The notes under the pieces are model-generated. The model was not told the DNA's origin. It saw only the letters and a program-made list of their open reading frames with translations, and did not search any database. The translations under genes were made by a program, and so were the position numbers. This document shows, in pieces, positions 42,702 through 52,463 of a DNA stretch of 64,000 bases (within the stretch, counting starts at the first letter, position 1; every line of letters begins with the position of its first letter). Source of the stretch: Emticicia sp. BO119 (lineage in GTDB: Bacteria > Bacteroidota > Bacteroidia > Cytophagales > Spirosomataceae). The stretch is taken from NCBI RefSeq assembly GCF_013912375.1, contig NZ_JACETV010000008.1, forward strand, positions 186,001 to 250,000, written 5' to 3'.

Positions 42702-44225
42702 ATGTCTGAAATGTCTTCACCACTTATTATTATTGTTGTGGCTGCTATTGTTCTGTTTGTGACAATCACTGCCCTTATTTCAAGGTATAAAAGATGCCCT
42801 TCTGATAAAATTCTGGTTATTTATGGTAGAACAGGAGGAACTTCCGCCAAATGTATTCATGGTGGAGGTGCATTTATCTGGCCAGTTATTCAGGATTACG
42901 CTTTTTTAGATCTGAAACCTATCTCAATTGAGGCGAACCTGACCAATGCTTTAAGTCGCCAGAACATCAGAGTAGATGTTCCTTGTCGGTTTACTATTGC
43001 TATTTCGACGGAAGCAGATAGCATGAATAATGCTGCTGAAAGATTATTAGGCCTGTCGGCAGAGCAAATACAGGAATTATCAAAGGATATACTCTTCGGT
43101 CAGTTACGTCTGGTTATTGCTACTATGACTATTGAGGAAATTAACTCCGACCGAGATAAATTTTTAGATAATATCTCAAAAAATGTAGATACAGAATTAA
43201 AGAAAATCGGCTTGAAGCTGATTAACGTAAATGTAACTGACATTAAAGATGAGTCAGGCTATATAGAAGCATTGGGCAAAGAAGCTGCGGCAAAGGCAAT
43301 CAACGAAGCAAAAGTCAGTGTTGCAGAACAAGAGAAAATCGGAGAAACAGGAAAAGCGTTAGCTGACCGTGAAAGGGATACCCAGATTGCAGAAACCCAC
43401 AGAGACCGTGATGTAAAGATCGCTATTACCCAGAAAGATCGCGAAATCAGTATTGCATCAGCAGGAAAAGACGAAGCCATTGGTAAAGCAGAAGCAACCA
43501 GAGATACGCGTGTGAAAACCTCGGAAGCCAATGCTGTGGCCGTAAAAGGAGAAAACGAAGCTAAAATTGCCATTGCTAATTCGGAAGCACTAAGAAGAGA
43601 AAAAGAAGCAGAAGCGCTTCGTATAGCGATTACGGCAGAAAAAGTACAACAGGCTAAAGCACTTGAAGAAGCCTACTTAGCCGAGCAAAAAGCCGAGTTA
43701 GCACGTTCTGAAAGAGAGCGTTCTACTCAGATTGCCAATATTGTGATTCCGGCGGAAATAGCCAAACAAAGAGCCATCATCGAGGCCCAGGCAGAGGCAG
43801 AAAGAATCAGAGAAAGTGCCAAAGGGGAAGCCGACGCTATTTATGCCAAAATGGAAGCCGAAGCCAAAGGTTTGTTTGAAATATTGACTAAACAAGCTGA
43901 AGGTTATAGAGAAGTTGTAGCTGCTGCAGGAGGCGATCCAACAAAGGCCTTCCAATTACTTTTGATTGAAAAACTACCGGAATTGGTTAAAACACAGGTG
44001 GAAGCCGTTAAAAATATCAAGATTGATAAAATTACTGTTTGGGATTCAGGCAATGGCACAAATGATAATGGGAGTTCTTCTACTGCCAATTTTGTGTCAG
44101 GTATGATGAAAACTGTACCGCCATTGAACGATTTATTTAATATGGCTGGTCTTAATTTACCTACTTATCTGAAAGGAGAGGAGAAACCAGAGGTGCCTAA
44201 AGAAGACCCTAAAGCCAAAAAATAA
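42702..44225 (+). CDS. Flotillin (SPFH/band 7 family)
   Basis: A 507-residue flotillin. One N-terminal membrane segment (LIIIVVAAIVLFVTITALIS) leads to the SPFH domain (KILVIYGRTGGTSAKCIHGGGAFIWPVIQ region, residues ~30-190). A long Ala/Glu/Lys-rich coiled coil follows (residues ~190-390, repeating AKAINEAKVSVAEQEKIG and AEKVQQAKALEEAYLAEQKAE). A C-terminal domain ends the protein (ITVWDSGNGTNDNGSSS). Flotillins form large oligomers on the membrane. It is coupled to the NfeD-like gene. Confidence 0.94.
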   Translation: MSEMSSPLIIIVVAAIVLFVTITALISRYKRCPSDKILVIYGRTGGTSAKCIHGGGAFIWPVIQDYAFLDLKPISIEANLTNALSRQNIRVDVPCRFTIAISTEADSMNNAAERLLGLSAEQIQELSKDILFGQLRLVIATMTIEEINSDRDKFLDNISKNVDTELKKIGLKLINVNVTDIKDESGYIEALGKEAAAKAINEAKVSVAEQEKIGETGKALADRERDTQIAETHRDRDVKIAITQKDREISIASAGKDEAIGKAEATRDTRVKTSEANAVAVKGENEAKIAIANSEALRREKEAEALRIAITAEKVQQAKALEEAYLAEQKAELARSERERSTQIANIVIPAEIAKQRAIIEAQAEAERIRESAKGEADAIYAKMEAEAKGLFEILTKQAEGYREVVAAAGGDPTKAFQLLLIEKLPELVKTQVEAVKNIKIDKITVWDSGNGTNDNGSSSTANFVSGMMKTVPPLNDLFNMAGLNLPTYLKGEEKPEVPKEDPKAKK

Positions 44226-44247
44226 ATTTATTTTCTCAAAAATTATG

Positions 44248-44288
44248 ATAGTGTTATCTTTCAATAATGAGCGGTAACACTATTTTTT
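44248..44288 (+). terminator. Terminator after the flotillin gene
   Basis: ATAGTGTTA (44248-44256), an 18-nt loop, then TAACACTAT (44275-44283), followed by TTTTTG. Confidence 0.75.
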
Positions 44289-44429
44289 GTTAAAAATTAT
44301 GGTAGAAAAATATTCTATACGTATCTTAGCAGTCCGATTAAAAAAATGAATCATTTTTTACTAAATCGTCATTATTTTTGAGAAAATGACTGATTTTGAT
44401 ACTATACTGTTTACCAAAGAATATTGCGC

Positions 44430-45620
44430 ATGTCTATTGACTCAAAAATAAAACGTTTAGCTAAGGAATTTGCTTCTGAAACTATTGCTAATCGTCGTTA
44501 TTTGCATACAAACCCCGAACTTTCTTTTCAGGAATATAATACTGCACGTTTTGTAGCTCAAAAACTTAAAGATATTGGTCTAAGTCCACAGGAAGGCATT
44601 GCCAATACCGGAGTTGTAGCCCTTGTTGAGGGCAAAAATTGTGAAAGTAAAGTAATCGGGTTAAGAGCTGATATGGATGCTCTGCCTATTTTTGAGAAGA
44701 ATGATGTTCCTTATAAATCTATTAATGAGGGTGTGATGCACGCTTGTGGACATGACGTGCACACTTCCTCTTTGCTTGGTACCGCAAAAATTTTACATGA
44801 GCTACGTGAAGAATTTGAAGGAACGGTCAAGCTGGTTTTTCAGCCAGCCGAGGAAAAAGCACCAGGTGGGGCTTCTATTATGATTAAAGAGGGAGTATTA
44901 GAAAATCCTGCTCCTGCTGGTATGATAGGGCAACACGTAGCACCTAATATTCCGGTTGGAAAGATTGGTTTCAGAGAGGGAATGTATATGGCTAGTACTG
45001 ATGAGTTATATATGACCATTAAAGGCAAAGGTGGCCATGGTGCTATGCCCGACCAGTTGATAGACCCTGTGCTGATAGCCTCACATGTAATTGTTTCATT
45101 GCAGCAGATTATTTCCCGTAACCGTAAGCCGGCTAATCCTTCAGTATTGTCTTTCGGAAGATTTATTGCTGATGGAGTAACCAATGTTATTCCGAATGAA
45201 GTAACGATTCAGGGGACATTCCGATGTATGGATGAAGAATGGCGAGAAGATGGCCTACGTCGCATGAAAAAAATGGCAGAAGGCATTACGGAAGCGATGG
45301 GCGGCATTTGTGATTTTGAGGTAGTAAAAGGGTATCCTTTCCTGAAAAATCATCCTGAATTGACCCGCCGCTTGAAAAATGAGGCCATTGAATATATGGG
45401 CGCAGCAAATGTAATTGACCTTGATTTATGGATGGCAGGCGAAGATTTTGCTTTTTACTCACAAGTAGTAGATTCCTGTTTTTATAGATTAGGTACTCGA
45501 AACGAAACCCGTGGAATCGTTTCAGGCGTACATACACCTACTTTTGATGTTGACGAAACTGCACTTGAGATAGGTCCCGGGCTGATGTCATGGTTAGCTA
45601 TCCGTGAATTAGCCCAATAA
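44430..45620 (+). CDS. M20-family metallopeptidase (amidohydrolase)
   Basis: A 396-residue dizinc enzyme of the M20D group, which hydrolyses N-acyl amino acids or related amides. Motifs: GLRADMDALPI, MHACGHDVHTSSLLG with zinc-binding His, FQPAEEKAPGGASIMI with the catalytic Glu and ligand, GQHVAPNIPVGKIG and a C-terminal VHTPTFDVDETAL. A dimerisation lid domain (residues ~185-300, GKGGHGAMPDQLIDPVLIA in outline) is present. The ATG at 44430 is chosen over a TTG at 44424. The acyl substrate is not readable. It is a single gene. Confidence 0.93.
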   Translation: MSIDSKIKRLAKEFASETIANRRYLHTNPELSFQEYNTARFVAQKLKDIGLSPQEGIANTGVVALVEGKNCESKVIGLRADMDALPIFEKNDVPYKSINEGVMHACGHDVHTSSLLGTAKILHELREEFEGTVKLVFQPAEEKAPGGASIMIKEGVLENPAPAGMIGQHVAPNIPVGKIGFREGMYMASTDELYMTIKGKGGHGAMPDQLIDPVLIASHVIVSLQQIISRNRKPANPSVLSFGRFIADGVTNVIPNEVTIQGTFRCMDEEWREDGLRRMKKMAEGITEAMGGICDFEVVKGYPFLKNHPELTRRLKNEAIEYMGAANVIDLDLWMAGEDFAFYSQVVDSCFYRLGTRNETRGIVSGVHTPTFDVDETALEIGPGLMSWLAIRELAQ

Positions 45621-45628
45621 TAATACGT

Positions 45629-45648
45629 AGAGTATTTTTAAATACTCT
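45629..45648 (+). terminator. Hairpin after the M20 gene
   Basis: AGAGTATTT, 2 nt, AAATACTCT, a perfect 9-bp stem 9 nt after the stop. There is no T tail, so termination is uncertain. Confidence 0.4.
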
Positions 45649-45748
45649 GCCCATATAACTTTTGTTTAGAAACTTTTGCTCGTATAAAATTATGCCCTTA
45701 AACTGCTCCTATTTACTTTATCAACTGTAAAAGTTATAGTAAAAGTTT

Positions 45749-46069
45749 ATGAAAATTATAATCATCCTATTACAAGTATTGGGAGCCATTACTATATTTC
45801 CCTGGTTCTCAATGGCAGGTCTATCATTTATTGTTTTAAAGCCTTCTAAATCTTTAAAGAAGCACCTTCCCATACTTCTTCTTATAGCTGTGTTTGCCTA
45901 TCCATTAATTATGGGTAGCAGTTATTGGTGGTCATGGACAAATTTCTTTGAGGGTTACCCTAAAAGAGCTATTTTCTTTAGTTGCTTACCACTCATTATT
46001 TTCGGTATTGCCTATTTACTCATTGCTAATCTGACTGACTTTATAGAGAAAATCAGAACAAAAAAATGA
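45749..46069 (+). CDS. Small membrane protein of unknown function
   Basis: A 106-residue protein with three hydrophobic segments (IIIILLQVLGAITIFPWFSMAG, ILLLIAVFAYPLIMGSSYWW, IFFSCLPLIIFGIAYLLIA). A short basic tail (EKIRTKK) ends it. I do not recognise a family. It ends against a bidirectional terminator facing the DUF3298 lipoprotein gene. The start and the coding nature look credible because the frame is clean and the protein has normal membrane topology. Confidence 0.6.
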   Translation: MKIIIILLQVLGAITIFPWFSMAGLSFIVLKPSKSLKKHLPILLLIAVFAYPLIMGSSYWWSWTNFFEGYPKRAIFFSCLPLIIFGIAYLLIANLTDFIEKIRTKK

Positions 46070-46093
46070 GGTACATGAATGCACCTCATTTTT
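46062..46093. terminator. Bidirectional terminator between convergent genes
   Basis: AAAAATGAGGT (46062-46072), a 10-nt loop, then ACCTCATTTTT (46083-46093). It overlaps the ends of the genes on both sides. Confidence 0.8.
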
Positions 46094-46910
46094 ATTTTCC
46101 CGCGTATTTTTCTACTACAATACCTTTCAGTTCTTGCCAGGATATATCAAGAATAATCATTCCACGAGCATATGAAGCCACTTCATAAGGATTATATAAT
46201 AGGCGTAAGCCTTCTTTAGTGATGGCTATATTATGTGGCAAAATGAATTTATTTTCAGGAAAAAAGTAATCTTCCATTCTAAATTCTATACCACTTTCTT
46301 TGGCCATTTCGGCTTCCTCAGTTTTGAATTTTGCTTCTGCCAATTTATTCAAAGCTACTGTATCTTTTACTATCTCCTGCGTTGTCAACAGTTTTCCAGA
46401 AACAGCATCAAAATTATAGAAAGAAGTATTATAATTACCATGAGCTCCACCAGTATAAGTAGATTCATTATAATACAATGAAATGACATTTGATGAAATC
46501 CATAAGGTATCACCTAAGGCTTCATACGTGTAAACCATATTAGGAACGTCAGGCATTTCTTTTTGTGCATCTGACACACTTTTAAAGAAGCTCTTTGCTG
46601 CATCTACGAGATTATTTGCGATCTTTCTGTTACCCTCAGGATCAGATATTCCCGAAAGCCCTTCTATTGGTAAGGCTTCCATAAATGCGTTGATTTTAAG
46701 TATTACAGAGTCATTACCTCCTGTAAGTTTAGGGTAGGTTATATCTATTGAGGATATTAGTGTATCGCCTTCTGTAGTAATATAAGGAGTACTTTCCTGT
46801 TTAAAACTAACACTATCTACTGCAATAGAATCATTCGTAGTAGTCTCTTTATTTGTTTGGCAGGCTGAAATAGCCCCTGCTAAAACCATTAAGTAAATTA
46901 TTCTTTTCAT
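46092..46910 (-). CDS. DUF3298/DUF4163-type lipoprotein
   Basis: A 272-residue lipoprotein. The signal is MKRIIYLMVLAGAISAC with lipid Cys at 17. A DUF4163-like N-terminal half (VSFKQESTPYITTEGDTLISSIDITYPKL in outline) is followed by the DUF3298 block, with its typical phrase YYNESTYTGGAHGNYNTSFYNFD and a C-terminal domain ending LYNPYEVASYARGMIILDIS. Related domains occur in the B. subtilis anti-sigma factor RsiV, where they bind lysozyme. Here no sigma gene is near, so the role is open. Confidence 0.88.
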   Translation of the reverse strand: MKRIIYLMVLAGAISACQTNKETTTNDSIAVDSVSFKQESTPYITTEGDTLISSIDITYPKLTGGNDSVILKINAFMEALPIEGLSGISDPEGNRKIANNLVDAAKSFFKSVSDAQKEMPDVPNMVYTYEALGDTLWISSNVISLYYNESTYTGGAHGNYNTSFYNFDAVSGKLLTTQEIVKDTVALNKLAEAKFKTEEAEMAKESGIEFRMEDYFFPENKFILPHNIAITKEGLRLLYNPYEVASYARGMIILDISWQELKGIVVEKYAGK

Positions 46911-47037
46911 TTATCAGAAGTTTGTTTGCCAAATATAAAGGTTTCTTTAATCTTGCTGATAGAATATAAAACAAAATGCTGAAATTTGAGGACTCAAAAA
47001 GCTATCAGGCATTGCTCGTATAAACAAAACTTACGGA

Positions 47038-48288
47038 ATGAAAATCTTTCAAAGACTAAGCGATAATTCTTTACCTATACAATGGCATCATCTTTTATTT
47101 TATATTCTATTAGTAGCAATTATCCCACATACAGGTTTTTGGTTTGATTTAAACAATGACTGGCCGCGCTGGTCTTATTATGCTTTTGAGCATGGGTTAA
47201 GCCAGATTTATAATTCTGACACCAACTATATGCCCTTTTATCTGCATGGATTGTATTGGTTTGGCAAATTACAAGGCAGCAAAGACCTGATTTACGCGAA
47301 TAGTTATCAGCTTAAATACTTCTTTTTATTATTTGATTTTGGCTGTGCCTTGTCTTTAGCCTGGGCATTACGAAAATACTATTCAGTCAAGTTTGTTGAA
47401 TATTTCTTATTGTTCAATTTGGGTTATCTGTATTGTACCGTTATCTGGGGGCAGTTAGATAGTGTACCTACCACCATAGTCGTTTTAGGAATTATCTGTC
47501 TTTATGAACGGAAAATGCTTTGGGGGGCTTTCTTTTGTACGCTCTCTATTTATGTAAAATTACAGGCCATTATTTTTGTTCCTTTTTTCCTGATTCTTTT
47601 AGTCTATCAGTTCTCTCAGAAATTTGATAAGTGGCTTTTGCTGAAAATGCTGGGCATCTCTTTGCTCACTCAACTCTGGTTATTAAGTCCGTTTATATGG
47701 GGAGGCACATTCTGGAATTTCGTTAAGGTAGTCAGAGAGTCGGTAGGATTTTTCCCAAGAGTGTCCTGGAATGCCTATAATTTATGGTATCTGCTGATTC
47801 AGGAAGACCCCACTTTGCTAAATGATACGCTAACCTTTGCAGGGCTAACCTATAAAAAATGGGGCTTTTTATTATTCTTCAGCTTATCTGCGCTGGTATT
47901 TATACCCATCTTATTCAGGACATATATTTTAGTATGGTTCAAAAAAATAGCAGATGCTGACTACTATGCTTTACTATGGCTTACTGCCGCCACCATAGCA
48001 ACCTTATTCTTTTTTGTGAATACACAAATGCACGAGAGGTACTCCTACCCTGCTATTGCTTTGTATTTTGCTTATGCTCTTACGAGCAATCAGTATTCCC
48101 TTTTTGCACTAATTTCGGTAGCTCATTTAGCCAATGTTGATGGTATGAATAAATATTTTGGGCTGAATCCGTTTAAACCTGAATATACTGCCTTGCTATT
48201 CGGCTTGATTTTAATTATTTCATTCATTAAGCTATTTTTGCAGGCAAAAAATATGCGATTAGAATATACAAACCAAGTTGGTGTGTAA
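47038..48288 (+). CDS. Multi-pass membrane glycosyltransferase-like protein (GT-C type)
   Basis: A 416-residue inner-membrane protein with about ten membrane helices. An acidic early loop (PHTGFWFDLNNDWPRWSYYAFEHGL in outline, with DLNND) and WGQLDSVPTT, plus the late motif FVNTQMHERYSYPAIALYF, match lipid-phosphate-sugar-dependent mannosyltransferases of the GPI18/GT-C sort (the HERY motif). Such enzymes add a sugar from polyprenyl-phosphate on the periplasmic face. The acceptor is unknown. The gene stands alone, with no polysaccharide cluster nearby. Confidence 0.7.
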   Translation: MKIFQRLSDNSLPIQWHHLLFYILLVAIIPHTGFWFDLNNDWPRWSYYAFEHGLSQIYNSDTNYMPFYLHGLYWFGKLQGSKDLIYANSYQLKYFFLLFDFGCALSLAWALRKYYSVKFVEYFLLFNLGYLYCTVIWGQLDSVPTTIVVLGIICLYERKMLWGAFFCTLSIYVKLQAIIFVPFFLILLVYQFSQKFDKWLLLKMLGISLLTQLWLLSPFIWGGTFWNFVKVVRESVGFFPRVSWNAYNLWYLLIQEDPTLLNDTLTFAGLTYKKWGFLLFFSLSALVFIPILFRTYILVWFKKIADADYYALLWLTAATIATLFFFVNTQMHERYSYPAIALYFAYALTSNQYSLFALISVAHLANVDGMNKYFGLNPFKPEYTALLFGLILIISFIKLFLQAKNMRLEYTNQVGV

Positions 48289-48444
48289 AGTATTGTTATT
48301 TATTTAAATTGTTTCATAATTACTGACAAATACATTTTCATCTAAATATATTTGAAAAATTTATACATTCAAAATAGTCAATTTTAACAAATAATACAAA
48401 ATAAATTAATTATTCTATAAATACTGATTTTACAATTAAAACTA

Positions 48445-48900
48445 ATGTTTCAGAAAATATTGAAAAATATAAACATTATTCCCTTATCATTTTTAATTAT
48501 ACTCCTATGTATGTTAAATTCATGTGCCAAAAAACACAACCCTCTAAACTATACCGGGAGCCAGTTAATTTTTGGTAGCGGTGGCGGTTTTGCTAATCAG
48601 GTTAATGAATACAGGCTATTAGAAAATAAGCATTTGTTTTTTAGAAAAAATAATGATTCTAAGTTTACGGATTTAGGTAAACAAAAGGCTAAAACCGTAA
48701 AAGAGCTATTTGAAACATCGGAAATGCTGTTTCATGAAACTAACGGTTTCAACAAACCCGGTAATATGTATTATTTTGTGAGGCTACAGAAAGAAAATCA
48801 GACACAATCTTTGGTTTGGGGCAAACCTGATAGCCAAGTGTCTGAAAAAACCAGAGAATTATACAAAAATTTGATGAATTTAGTACCTTTGAATCAATAA
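48445..48900 (+). CDS. Small lipoprotein of unknown function
   Basis: A 151-residue lipoprotein with a signal ending in a lipobox (LCMLNSC, Cys at about residue 27). The mature part starts AKKHNPLNYTGSQLIFGSGGGFANQ and includes a glycine-rich turn and TDLGKQKAKTVKELFE. I do not recognise a family. It ends 11 bp before the large M4 protease gene, so they may be co-transcribed, and it could assist that secreted enzyme. That is inference from position. Confidence 0.65.
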   Translation: MFQKILKNINIIPLSFLIILLCMLNSCAKKHNPLNYTGSQLIFGSGGGFANQVNEYRLLENKHLFFRKNNDSKFTDLGKQKAKTVKELFETSEMLFHETNGFNKPGNMYYFVRLQKENQTQSLVWGKPDSQVSEKTRELYKNLMNLVPLNQ

Positions 48901-48911
48901 ACGTACCTATT

Positions 48912-51900
48912 ATGAGACTAACCTTTATTCTATTATTATTTATCACTACCTCTGCCATTGCTCAAAAAGGATTTGAGCGAAAGCTCAAGTTATCTACAGA
49001 TAAAAATCATGTACCTAAAGGAGATTTTTTAGAAATTCAAGGCGAAAGAACAGATAAAAACACCCGACAGCTAAACCCTAAAGGCCTTTCGACCAGACTT
49101 ATCAATAAATATAAAGTTACTAAAGATCCTGAGACAGGCAGAGTACTAATGATTGAGAATTTCTCAAATCAGGATAATAAAGCACGTTTAAGCGCACAGG
49201 CCTTAGCAACTAACTTTTTAGCGGAGGTAAAAGCAACCCTACAAATAGAAGACCCGAATCAGGAATTAGTAATACAAGCTACTGAAACTGATGAAATTGG
49301 AATGACCCATATGCAATTACAACAGAAGTATAAGAATATACCCGTATATGGTGGCGAGATTTGGCTTCATTCAAAAGATAACAAAATACAAACACTCAAC
49401 GGGCGACATTTCCCTACTCCGAAACTGGTATCTGTCCAACCTCGCCTTACAGAAGCTAAAGCCATAGATATAGCAATGGCAGATGTATCTAAGAAATCAA
49501 TTGTACAAAAAACCATAAGCAATGGGTTTATCAAGCAAGATCATTCTTCTGAGTTGTTAATTTATTATGCAGATGAAAAAGGCGTAGATGCGAGGCTTAC
49601 TTACTACTTGACCATCAGACCGAATATATTAGAGCGGTGGGTATATTTTGTTGATGCCAATAGCGGAGAAATTCTTAGGAAATTTAATCATACCTGTGCA
49701 TTAGACGGTCCTTTTACTGCTAATGCCAAAGACCTGAACAACGTTACACGCACCCTTAATATACAGCAATTCGGAGGTACTTATTACATGATTGATACTC
49801 AAAGACCCATGTACAATATAACTACCTCAAAGTTGCCAGATACTCCTGTAGGGGGTATAATGACTATTGATGCAAAAAATACACCCTCTAATAATACCAA
49901 ATATTCGCACATTGTATCAAGCAGTGGCACCAGTTGGAATACTACCTCTGTTTCGGCGCATTATAATGCAGGCGTTTGCTACGATTTTTACCGTAAAATC
50001 TTCAATCGCAACTCATTAGACGGCAAAGGAAGTACGATTATCTCTGTAATCAATATTGCAGATGAAGATGGCAAAGGTATGGATAACGCCTATTGGAATG
50101 GGGCCTTTATGGGTTATGGAAATGGTCGTGATTTTTTCAAACCTTTGGCAGGAGCATTGGATGTAGCGGGTCATGAAATGACACATGGTGTAGTTGAAGC
50201 GTCTGCCCGTCTGGAATACCAGAACCAATCTGGTGCTTTGAATGAGTCTTTTGCTGACATTTTTGGAGCAATGATTGACCGGGACGACTGGACAATGGGG
50301 GAAGAAGTAGTTAAACCCGGGGTTTATCCTTCTGGAGCTTTGCGCAGTTTACAAAATCCCAATCAAGGTGGCAAAAGTGCTCGTGGTTATCAGCCTAAAA
50401 TTATGTCTCAATATGAGTACTTAGAAAATACCGAAGAGGAAGACAATGGTGGTGTGCATGTAAACAGCGGTATCCCAAACTATGCTTTTTACTTGTTTGC
50501 TACTAATGCCTCAGTTGGTAAAGATAAAGCTGAGCAGGTATATTACAGGGCGCTAACCAAGTATCTGACCCGTACATCTAAATTTGTAGATGCACGATTG
50601 GCAGTAGTAAAAGCGGCTGCCGACTTATATGGTGCTAATTCAGCAGTTGAGAATGCAGCAAAAGCAGCCTTTGATGGTGTAGGTATCGCTGACCCATCGG
50701 GTAATACTGGTACTCCTACTCCTAATCCGACTCCACAAACCATTCCTGTCAATAATGGTGGTGATTTTATTCTGGTGTTTGACCCCACAGATGATAAACT
50801 CTATAATGCTAAAACTACTGATACGCAATTTAAGGCAATTTCGTCAAGTGGTTGTTTAAGCAAACCAAGTATTACTGACGACGGACAATATGCTTATTTT
50901 GTAGGAAAAGATAAAAATATCCGTAGGATTGCTCTTTCAGGTACCTTTAAAGAAGATAAACTGACCAGTGATGCCGTTTGGGATAATGTAGCGATTTCTA
51001 AAGATGGCAAGAGAGTAGCCGGATTAACCAATGAGGAAGAACCGTATATGTATGTATTTGACCTTGAAAACAATGGCAAAAGTGCCAAATTCAAATTATA
51101 TAACCCTACCTACTCTTCAGGTGTAAGTACTGGAGAAGTGCTTTATGCTGATTCGTTTGAATGGGATTACTCTGGTGAGATTATCATCTATGATGCCTTC
51201 AATAGCCTTAGTAGTGTATCGGGAACAATAGAGTATTGGGACGTAGGCCTGATAAGAGTATGGGACGTAGCTAAAAAAACATTTGGTGATGGGAAAATCG
51301 AAAAACTCTTTACAGATTTAGAAGAGGGGGAAAGTATCGGAAACCCTTCTTTATCAAAAAACACACAAAATGTGATAGCGTTTGACTATTATACGTCTGA
51401 AGAACCTGACACTTATTATCAGATAGGTGTTGATATAGAGAATAATGATGTTGATATTATCAACGAAAATAATGATATTGGTTATCCTGGGTATTCTCGA
51501 TTAGATGACAAATTACTCTTTAATGCAAAAAAAGGTAATCAGGAAATTGTAAAATATATCAATTTAGATAAAAACAAGATTTCTCCGTCAGGTAGTGCAC
51601 AAGAATGGTTGACGGATGCTAAGTGGGCCGTTTGGTATTCGCAGGGTAGTAGAACCTTACCTACTAAAACCGACCAGACCGTTACATTCGGTGCAATATC
51701 CGACAAAATTCCAGGTGCTTCTTTTACTCTTACAGCTACTGCCAGCTCAAAATTACCTGTCCAATATGCTATTGAATCGGGAGATGCAATCGTTAATGGC
51801 AGCAAGATAACATTGGGAACTAAAGCAGGGAAGGTAAAAATTCAGGCATTTCAGGTGGGTAGCAATCAATTTAATTCGGCAAGTGCGTCACAAACTTTCT

Positions 51901-52379
51901 GTATAATACCTACAACACCAAAAATAACAGTAAGTGGTAACAACCTTGTAGCCTCGGGTGGTACAAAATACCAGTGGTATCTTGATGGTGCCGCTGTAAA
52001 TGGTGCTACGCAGTCGACTATTACTCCGACCAATGCAGGTGGTATATACACTGTAAGGTCTCTCACAGACGATGGTTGTGCCAGTGCTTTATCGACAGCC
52101 GTTGAGGTAAAAGCTGCCATTTTAGGTACTGAATCAGACGAGCACATTAAAGTAAGTATTTATCCGAATCCTGCCAGCGATGAACTGAAAATTGAATTGC
52201 CTGCTGGTATTGTTTTCAAAGAAGCCACATTTTACTCGCCAAATGGGGTCAAAGCAATGCAGGCAAGCAAGCTATCATCCAATAATTCGTTCAATATAAG
52301 TCAACTGGCTAAAGGTTTGTATATTTTAAAAATAGAAACCTCGCAAGGTAGTTTGTCGAGAAAAATTGTAAGAGAATAA
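48912..52379 (+). CDS. Secreted M4 (thermolysin-like) metallopeptidase with propeller-like and T9SS sorting domains
   Basis: A 1155-residue secreted protease. Signal peptide MRLTFILLLFITTSAIAQ. A propeptide with FTP and PepSY parts (residues ~50-270, ending YFVDANSGEIL) is followed by the catalytic domain: H421-E-x-x-H425 (GHEMTHGV) and the third zinc ligand Glu445 (NESFADIF), 20 residues on as in thermolysin. The transition-state His is His516 (GGVHVNSG). After ~600 come a linker rich in Pro/Thr, a WD40-like beta-propeller-like stretch (~620-890), Ig-like repeats, and the C-terminal type IX sorting domain (VSIYPNPASDELKIELP, ending LSRKIVRE). So it is likely released or surface-bound through T9SS. 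Confidence 0.93.
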   Translation: MRLTFILLLFITTSAIAQKGFERKLKLSTDKNHVPKGDFLEIQGERTDKNTRQLNPKGLSTRLINKYKVTKDPETGRVLMIENFSNQDNKARLSAQALATNFLAEVKATLQIEDPNQELVIQATETDEIGMTHMQLQQKYKNIPVYGGEIWLHSKDNKIQTLNGRHFPTPKLVSVQPRLTEAKAIDIAMADVSKKSIVQKTISNGFIKQDHSSELLIYYADEKGVDARLTYYLTIRPNILERWVYFVDANSGEILRKFNHTCALDGPFTANAKDLNNVTRTLNIQQFGGTYYMIDTQRPMYNITTSKLPDTPVGGIMTIDAKNTPSNNTKYSHIVSSSGTSWNTTSVSAHYNAGVCYDFYRKIFNRNSLDGKGSTIISVINIADEDGKGMDNAYWNGAFMGYGNGRDFFKPLAGALDVAGHEMTHGVVEASARLEYQNQSGALNESFADIFGAMIDRDDWTMGEEVVKPGVYPSGALRSLQNPNQGGKSARGYQPKIMSQYEYLENTEEEDNGGVHVNSGIPNYAFYLFATNASVGKDKAEQVYYRALTKYLTRTSKFVDARLAVVKAAADLYGANSAVENAAKAAFDGVGIADPSGNTGTPTPNPTPQTIPVNNGGDFILVFDPTDDKLYNAKTTDTQFKAISSSGCLSKPSITDDGQYAYFVGKDKNIRRIALSGTFKEDKLTSDAVWDNVAISKDGKRVAGLTNEEEPYMYVFDLENNGKSAKFKLYNPTYSSGVSTGEVLYADSFEWDYSGEIIIYDAFNSLSSVSGTIEYWDVGLIRVWDVAKKTFGDGKIEKLFTDLEEGESIGNPSLSKNTQNVIAFDYYTSEEPDTYYQIGVDIENNDVDIINENNDIGYPGYSRLDDKLLFNAKKGNQEIVKYINLDKNKISPSGSAQEWLTDAKWAVWYSQGSRTLPTKTDQTVTFGAISDKIPGASFTLTATASSKLPVQYAIESGDAIVNGSKITLGTKAGKVKIQAFQVGSNQFNSASASQTFCIIPTTPKITVSGNNLVASGGTKYQWYLDGAAVNGATQSTITPTNAGGIYTVRSLTDDGCASALSTAVEVKAAILGTESDEHIKVSIYPNPASDELKIELPAGIVFKEATFYSPNGVKAMQASKLSSNNSFNISQLAKGLYILKIETSQGSLSRKIVRE

Positions 52380-52463
52380 TCAATAAAATTTAACATAACT
52401 TTGTATCGGCAGTTTTTTTATCTGCTGAATTTTGTACAACCCTAAAATAGTATATCAAAACTT

